Origin: Stentor roeselii
Taxonomy: Eukaryota; Ciliophora; Heterotrichea; Heterotrichida; Stentoridae
DNA: 34,217 nucleotides
NCBI GenBank assembly: GCA_006503475.1
Contig: RSEH01000368.1
Coordinates: 1-34,217, forward strand
Reading direction: 5' to 3'
The translations under genes were made by a program, and so were the position numbers. The notes below the pieces were generated by a model. That model ran no database searches, was not told the origin of the DNA, and was given only the letters and a program-made list of their open reading frames with translations. Below, piece after piece: positions 28,939 to 34,217 of the stretch. Each line of letters opens with the position of its first letter. The stretch's first letter is position 1.

Positions 28939-31900
28939 TTATTGACTCGCTAATCTAAAGCTGATATAAAAGACTAGCTGGAAGCTGATTAATTCAGTAA
29001 GAAGTCCAGTCAGCATAGCCCAATACCATCCTTCCGAGCTTCCAATAAAGAAAGCAGCGACAGTGGAAGCAACAACAAAAAGACTTACAATGATCCAAGG
29101 TAAAACCGTAAACTTGCACGACCTCAAAGAAACCAAAGCAAACGAAACAGGGAACACAAGACCAGCAGCAGCAGGTCCAACAATAAAAGCGTTCAACATA
29201 GTCACATTCAAAATAACACCCTGAAGCACAACAGCCAGGCAGAAATTCGCATAAATGACATAAGCGAAGAATCCTAAAGGCTCACTTTTCACAATCTTCA
29301 AAAAGTAACCCTCATGTTGAAGGTTGGAAGTCGCCTCAATGGTGATGTCAATTGCAGAAACCGTTTGAGGCATCATGTTTCTTTCAGATGTCGGATTTTT
29401 CATTGGAGAGCCGCTTAAGTTTGACTGATTTTCTATAATTGTATTGTCAGGAACGTGATCAGCTTGTTGCTTCCTGAACAGCTTCAAGAAAGGAAGGATG
29501 ATAAAAGATAATAATGTGAGAGGGGCTAAAATCATCACAGGTCCAAAGTATCCACTTGATGACTCTGAAGATTTTCCTGAAGAACTTGTTGATTTTTCTA
29601 TTTCTTTACTTTTAATCTGGAAGATTCCAACTGAGTTCAAAGAGACTGTTAAGGATTCCTGAGAATCTTCAGTGATCTCACAAGAGCCGCTTGGAAGATT
29701 TTCAGTGATTTCCAGGCATTCAGCTTGATTTAAGCTGGTTTTTAGAAGAGTTAACTTGACAGAGCCTTTCGGAATTTTTATCTCTTTTGGATCGCAATCT
29801 TCGAAGTACCCATTCGAGTAGGTCTTTGAAGAACTGAGCTTCACTGAGAAAAATTCAGAAATTTTGATGACCTCCACTTTGATCAAAGCATCGGAGGGGA
29901 GGTCAAGGTCTTTAACTGACAGTTTATTATTGAAAATGTCGATTTCTTTTGATTTGAAGTACTCGATCAGGTTATCTGACTCGAAGACGATTATATCACT
30001 GGAAGATAATTTATAGTCTTCATGTACTTCAACAGTATTCAACTCTAAAAATTTTGTTAGAAGTGAAAAAGCTCTCAATTTCCACTTTTCCTCATTCAAA
30101 TCAAAGACCTGCCGAGCAATACTAAGAAGAGTGATTTCACTTCTAGAGTTTATTCCTTGAGTTTCCAACATCCTGGTTTCTAAATAGTTCAAATAGGTCT
30201 CTGCGTGTTGTTTTTTCAGTTCAAAGTTCTGCAAGTCATTGAGAAACAGAGAAACAGTTGAAAAGGTGACTTCCAGAGCATCAGGATAAAAGAACTCTTC
30301 ATTCATGTACTGTTCAAAGTCCTTCCACATGAGTACCAAAAGTTGTTCATCAGCTTCGAATCCTCCTAAAATCAAAGAAATTGCGAAAATCGGGTCATGG
30401 TCTCGCGCGTATTCATTGTAAAGGTCATTCAAACTTTCTTCAGCCATTGACCTTCTAGAGCTTCTAACAGTGACACTGGCTGGGTAGTTAGAGCAGTCTC
30501 CAAGAGTATCACAAACATCAAAAGCAAGAGAAGTGACTCCAGTGGTCAAGGGCAAGTTCATTATGACAGGATTTTTCGAAGTAGTCAAAATCGCCCATTT
30601 TCCTGATTTGAAATAATAAGCCTTGTAAGTCAAAGGCACATCGACGAGATCTCCATCATTACACCCTGAAATAGCTAAAGTGAATTTCGTTTTCAGTTGA
30701 ACTCCTTGATTAGGACTGACAACCAGTCCTCCAGAACATGAAGGAATCACGTTCGCCGTGAAGAACTTGTCAGTAGTTGCTTGGCCTTTAGCTCCATCAT
30801 TAAACCTGGCAGTAACAGTGACTTTATAAGAATAAGAATAGCCTTGACTGAGAACTCCTTTTGATATCGTTAAACTTGACTGATAGTTGCCTGTGAGGTA
30901 CTGCGAGTAAAGGTTCGGCCCTGATACTTGAGTCCATTCATACGAAAGAGAAGCGATGCTTGGGTCCTTCACAACTGCAACTTTCAAATTAGTCATTGTT
31001 GAAATCGGTGCTTTGGTCTCTTGTCCAACAATAGAAACTGTTAACTTCAAGTCTTGTCTGACAGTCAAAACAATAAAACTGCTTCCTCTTCGATTTTCCT
31101 CTAAAGTCCAAACCTCCAGTCGAAGGTTGAATGTTTTGAGACCTGTGAAGAAATCCTTTGATATCACCAGGGAAGGGTCGACACTGATCAACACGTCATC
31201 CAAGAACCACTCAAAGTTCAAGTTGAAGCCGTCAGGGTCGGAAGAAGCGCTGCCACTGACGGGCAGGTCCAAAATACTGCTGATTTCTTGGTTGCCTTTG
31301 TTGATGCTGGCAAGGAGTTGAGAAGCCTCAACCATGACGGAAGCCTCTGCAGTTCCTTGAAGGTTTCCGAGAGAAATAGTAAGAGATATCGAGTAAGAAC
31401 CATATGAAAAAGTGTTGCTTGGCACTCTTAACTTGCTTAAGGTTAAATCAACTCCTGCGATTGGAGGAGAGATGGACCATTTATAAGTCGGCAAGCCGAA
31501 GACGTTGCAGTAGTTGATGCTGATCGGAGCAACTGTGAAGAAATTCGCTCTTTTTATCACTGAGTACTGTCCTGAGTCAAGAATAAATGTGATTATTTTC
31601 AGGTTTTTTACAGTGACTGCATATCCTGTGGTTGAAGGACTTCCGATCACGTTGTTGACTGTCAAAACAATGCTAAATGATTCAATTGAATCTGAGTTTA
31701 GACTCACTTGCACAATGTCAGGACTCAAGTAGGACAGGGAGACTTCACTTGAGACTTCCCAGGTATAACTGAACCTTTTAGAATTCACTCCAAATGAAGA
31801 ACTCGCGGAGAAAAGGTAAAGGTTTTCAGTGGAACAACCCACTGTGATCTCCCTTGGCCCGGTTATGACTGCATGAGGGTTTATGTCAAGACCTTCTGGG

Positions 31901-34217
31901 AAGGAAGGCGTGATTAAGTGACTTTCAAACAAAGAGTATTCCACATTCAACAGTAAAAAGCTTTCTCGTGTCCAAAGACCGTTCGAGCTGCTGATGCTCC
32001 AGTCATTTCCGAGCCAAATCACTAAAGTATGAGCATTTTTCAATTGACAGAAGTTTCCACTTCCGAGTATATCAAAGTTGATGAAGTAATAACTGCAGTC
32101 ATTAACTTGAAGGCTCGCCTCGATTTGAACTGTCAGGGAAAGGTGGATCGTCTGGAGGTACTCGTCGAATAGGAATGAATCGATGTAACCGCTGTTGAAG
32201 TACATTTTTCCTGGAATGCAGTTGTTGTTGATAAAGACGTAACTTGGAAGGCATCCTGTGCATGTGTATGCTTGCTCGCAGATGCAGTTTTCATTGCAGG
32301 AGTCGCAGGACTTTTCTGTTAACTTTCCGAAACCTTCTGCGCAGCGAGTGCAGGCACCGTTTTCGTCCTTTTGATACTTGTGCATGCAAGATGAGCATTG
32401 ACCAGGTTTTTCACAAAAACAATTCTCAAGACAAGGCTCACAGAACCTTCCATTCGGAGCATATCCACTATCACAAACTCCACAATTATATCCAGTATAC
32501 CCAACCTTGCAACTATCACATTGATTTTCATATTGACAGAGACAATTCGCGACACAAGGCAAGCACAAATTATAATTATTTCCTGATCTTCCATATCCTT
32601 CACTACAATCAATGCATTGATACCCAGAAAAAAGATACCCTTCAGTGCACATATCACAGGTATCCGGAGTACTGCACAAGCAATTATCATAGCAACGCCT
32701 ACAGACGCCTTTAGAATCTTTAGCATATCCATCTTTGCATTCTAAACAAGACCCATCAATCTCTCTTTTGAAACCTGTAAGACAATTGTAGCAAGTGCCT
32801 GGAGAGTAGCATTCGCAATTCAAGGAGCAAGCCTCGCATTGTCCTTGTGTGTTCATCGCATAACCGATGGAGCAAGTAATACAGCCGTAGTCATGGTAGC
32901 CTAAATAATCAATGTATTGGAAGAGATATTCGTAGCCTTCAATGCAACTGTCGCATTGATGAGGCTGAGAACATTTACAGTTCTTTCGGCACTGCTGACA
33001 GATTAAATTATCAGTAAGGACATAACCTGGAAGGCAATCTTTGCATTTTCCTTCTGAATCTTGAATAAAACCTTCAATGCATTTGGAACATGACCCGCTT
33101 TCATCTTTGGTGTACCCTGCTTCACATTCAAAACAATTACCAAAGGAGAAGGAATGGTTTGGTTCGCAAGAGTTGCAGGTACTTCCGTGAGAACATTTGC
33201 AAAAATCATCGCATTTTATGCAGTTTCCATTTTGGTCTTTGCCGTAGCCGTCAGAACAGGATGTGCAACCTCCGGCTTCGTCACTTGAGTAACCTTCACG
33301 ACAATTTAAGCATGATTGCTGGTCATCACAATTACAACCAATTGAACAAGGCTTGCAAAGGCCATTATAATCTTGATAAAACCCTTCAAAGCAATCAATG
33401 CATTGGTCGTCTTGATTCAAATACGAATTGAAGCATTCAAGACAATGCACCTTATTTTCAATCATAATACAGTTACTGCAACCCAAGGGACAAGGGAAGC
33501 AATTTCCATATTGTTGGAAATATCCAGCACTACACGTTTTGCATTTTTCATTATCACAAGTCAAACAATTTTCATCGCACTTATTGCATTCAAAAGTAGA
33601 AGTCATGTAGTAGCCTTCATCCCAAAGACACTCGTCACAAGTATCAGGCTGCTTACAAGAACATCCGTTCAGACAAGGCATGCACTGTCCATCAGAACTT
33701 TTAGCATATCCCTGAAGACACACAGTGCACCTCCTATCAGCCCCCTTAGAATAAGGATATTCACAGAGAACACATTCCTGCAGAGCATTTCGTACATGAT
33801 GAGGTAAGCAACCATCGCACTCTCCCTGACTCTGACAATAGCACCCTTCAAGACAAGTCTCACACCTTTCACGTTCTTCACTCCAGACAAACCCTGGCTC
33901 ACACCAGCATTCTCCCTCTTCATTAAGCACGAATCCTGGCAAGCAAGCATCACAGCCTCCCAGAAAGCTACATTTGCAATGGGGTCGACAAGCATCACAC
34001 TGAAGCATTTCTCCGATCCACCCAGCGAAAACTGACCCAGCTTTGCATCGATCACATCCGACGTCAGACTTAAAGTCAGAGCATTCACAATTTTCACTGC
34101 ATTTCACACAGTTATTGCCTGTGCTCGGATCCCAGATGTGCCCAGACCTGCAAATAGTGCAGTCGTGGTTGAAACCGGCATAGTCAAGGTTTTCAGAAAA
34201 GCCTTGTTCACAGGACT
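28939..34217 (-). CDS. Cysteine-rich, REJ/PKD-domain, five-TM receptor-like protein (polycystin-1-like), 5' end outside the window
   Basis: 1758 codons are visible; the frame is open to the window edge, so the N-terminus is missing. The GTG at 34107 is not a start. Numbering from the first complete codon: residues about 1-665 hold about 14 Cys-rich modules, mostly C-x-C-x5-C-x2-C followed by GY; about 667-775 is a non-repeated segment; about 779-1256 is an REJ-like region of PKD/Ig-like folds (FSYTWEV, PTYKWSISPP, LNFEWFLDD, LSYEWTQVSGPN). A GAIN-like region follows, without a recognisable GPS cleavage motif. A Ser-rich stalk leads to TM1 at about 1554-1579, then a cytosolic loop and four more TMs to the end. 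REJ domains occur in polycystin-1 and sea-urchin egg-jelly receptors. No PLAT domain and no 11-TM core are seen. An extracellular N-terminus and cytosolic C-terminus are predicted. Stop is TAA. Confidence 0.85.
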   Translation of the reverse strand, partial: SCEQGFSENLDYAGFNHDCTICRSGHIWDPSTGNNCVKCSENCECSDFKSDVGCDRCKAGSVFAGWIGEMLQCDACRPHCKCSFLGGCDACLPGFVLNEEGECWCEPGFVWSEERERCETCLEGCYCQSQGECDGCLPHHVRNALQECVLCEYPYSKGADRRCTVCLQGYAKSSDGQCMPCLNGCSCKQPDTCDECLWDEGYYMTSTFECNKCDENCLTCDNEKCKTCSAGYFQQYGNCFPCPLGCSNCIMIENKVHCLECFNSYLNQDDQCIDCFEGFYQDYNGLCKPCSIGCNCDDQQSCLNCREGYSSDEAGGCTSCSDGYGKDQNGNCIKCDDFCKCSHGSTCNSCEPNHSFSFGNCFECEAGYTKDESGSCSKCIEGFIQDSEGKCKDCLPGYVLTDNLICQQCRKNCKCSQPHQCDSCIEGYEYLFQYIDYLGYHDYGCITCSIGYAMNTQGQCEACSLNCECYSPGTCYNCLTGFKREIDGSCLECKDGYAKDSKGVCRRCYDNCLCSTPDTCDMCTEGYLFSGYQCIDCSEGYGRSGNNYNLCLPCVANCLCQYENQCDSCKVGYTGYNCGVCDSGYAPNGRFCEPCLENCFCEKPGQCSSCMHKYQKDENGACTRCAEGFGKLTEKSCDSCNENCICEQAYTCTGCLPSYVFINNNCIPGKMYFNSGYIDSFLFDEYLQTIHLSLTVQIEASLQVNDCSYYFINFDILGSGNFCQLKNAHTLVIWLGNDWSISSSNGLWTRESFLLLNVEYSLFESHLITPSFPEGLDINPHAVITGPREITVGCSTENLYLFSASSSFGVNSKRFSYTWEVSSEVSLSYLSPDIVQVSLNSDSIESFSIVLTVNNVIGSPSTTGYAVTVKNLKIITFILDSGQYSVIKRANFFTVAPISINYCNVFGLPTYKWSISPPIAGVDLTLSKLRVPSNTFSYGSYSISLTISLGNLQGTAEASVMVEASQLLASINKGNQEISSILDLPVSGSASSDPDGFNLNFEWFLDDVLISVDPSLVISKDFFTGLKTFNLRLEVWTLEENRRGSSFIVLTVRQDLKLTVSIVGQETKAPISTMTNLKVAVVKDPSIASLSYEWTQVSGPNLYSQYLTGNYQSSLTISKGVLSQGYSYSYKVTVTARFNDGAKGQATTDKFFTANVIPSCSGGLVVSPNQGVQLKTKFTLAISGCNDGDLVDVPLTYKAYYFKSGKWAILTTSKNPVIMNLPLTTGVTSLAFDVCDTLGDCSNYPASVTVRSSRRSMAEESLNDLYNEYARDHDPIFAISLILGGFEADEQLLVLMWKDFEQYMNEEFFYPDALEVTFSTVSLFLNDLQNFELKKQHAETYLNYLETRMLETQGINSRSEITLLSIARQVFDLNEEKWKLRAFSLLTKFLELNTVEVHEDYKLSSSDIIVFESDNLIEYFKSKEIDIFNNKLSVKDLDLPSDALIKVEVIKISEFFSVKLSSSKTYSNGYFEDCDPKEIKIPKGSVKLTLLKTSLNQAECLEITENLPSGSCEITEDSQESLTVSLNSVGIFQIKSKEIEKSTSSSGKSSESSSGYFGPVMILAPLTLLSFIILPFLKLFRKQQADHVPDNTIIENQSNLSGSPMKNPTSERNMMPQTVSAIDITIEATSNLQHEGYFLKIVKSEPLGFFAYVIYANFCLAVVLQGVILNVTMLNAFIVGPAAAGLVFPVSFALVSLRSCKFTVLPWIIVSLFVVASTVAAFFIGSSEGWYWAMLTGLLTELISFQLVFYISFRLASQ

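Noticed and set aside
32244-32732. Long His/Cys-rich or hydrophobic frames overlapping the REJ gene
   Set aside because: They are shadows created by the regular Cys codons of the real gene. Similar shadows overlap the genes at 1288 and 17604.
1288-34217. Reassigned stop codons, as in many ciliates
   Set aside because: All recognised genes end at family-appropriate positions with TAA, TAG or TGA, and no conserved domain contains an internal stop.
1-34217. CRISPR arrays, insertion sequences, bacterial operons
   Set aside because: No spaced identical repeats, transposase motifs or terminal inverted repeats with target duplications were seen. The introns and domain types show a eukaryote.

Overview
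The window looks like macronuclear DNA of a heterotrich ciliate, most probably Stentor or a close relative. The evidence is: very AT-rich spacers; long open frames that use TAA, TAG and TGA all as stops, so the standard code; and three genes that only become complete when a 15-nt GTA...TAG intron is removed. Tiny introns with the standard code are characteristic of Stentor. The species is an inference, since no rRNA or other marker is present.

Layout from left to right. (1) 1-1287 is an AT-rich spacer. (2) 1288-6879 (+) encodes a secreted leishmanolysin-type (M8) metalloprotease fused to about 17 cysteine-rich double modules. (3) 6880-8180 is a spacer ending in a 141-nt stretch with no G. (4) 8181-12284 (+) is an LRRC9 orthologue with one intron; it carries an ADP-ribosyltransferase-like domain without catalytic residues between its leucine-rich blocks. 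(5) Only 13 nt later, 12298-12816 (+) encodes a basic 172-residue protein of unknown role. (6) A 44-48 nt minisatellite lies in the convergent gap. (7) 13073-15853 (-) is a PHIP/BRWD-type chromatin reader with one intron. (8) It is divergent from 16049-16876 (+), a coiled-coil, zinc-finger and ankyrin protein. (9) 17604-21677 (+) encodes a LamG-like, cysteine-rich, multipass membrane protein with one intron and a near-identical 132-bp internal repeat. (10) 21678-28938 is very AT-rich and holds only one interrupted WD40 gene on the minus strand (24548-26553). (11) 28939-34217 (-) is the 3' part of a cysteine-rich/REJ/five-TM receptor-like protein, cut by the window edge.

There is no operon-like functional unit. 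Three of the eight or nine genes are cysteine-rich cell-surface or secreted proteins of different architecture. One is a conserved protein found mainly in ciliated organisms (LRRC9) and one is a chromatin reader. I found no RNA gene, CRISPR array or transposon that I could support. The most informative observations are the three phase-0 15-nt introns, the dead PARP-like fold inside LRRC9, the PHD finger in the PHIP-like protein with an altered bromodomain, the repeated loss of the same cysteine pair in the protease, and the two cases of extreme gene proximity (13-nt gap, 4-nt overlap).
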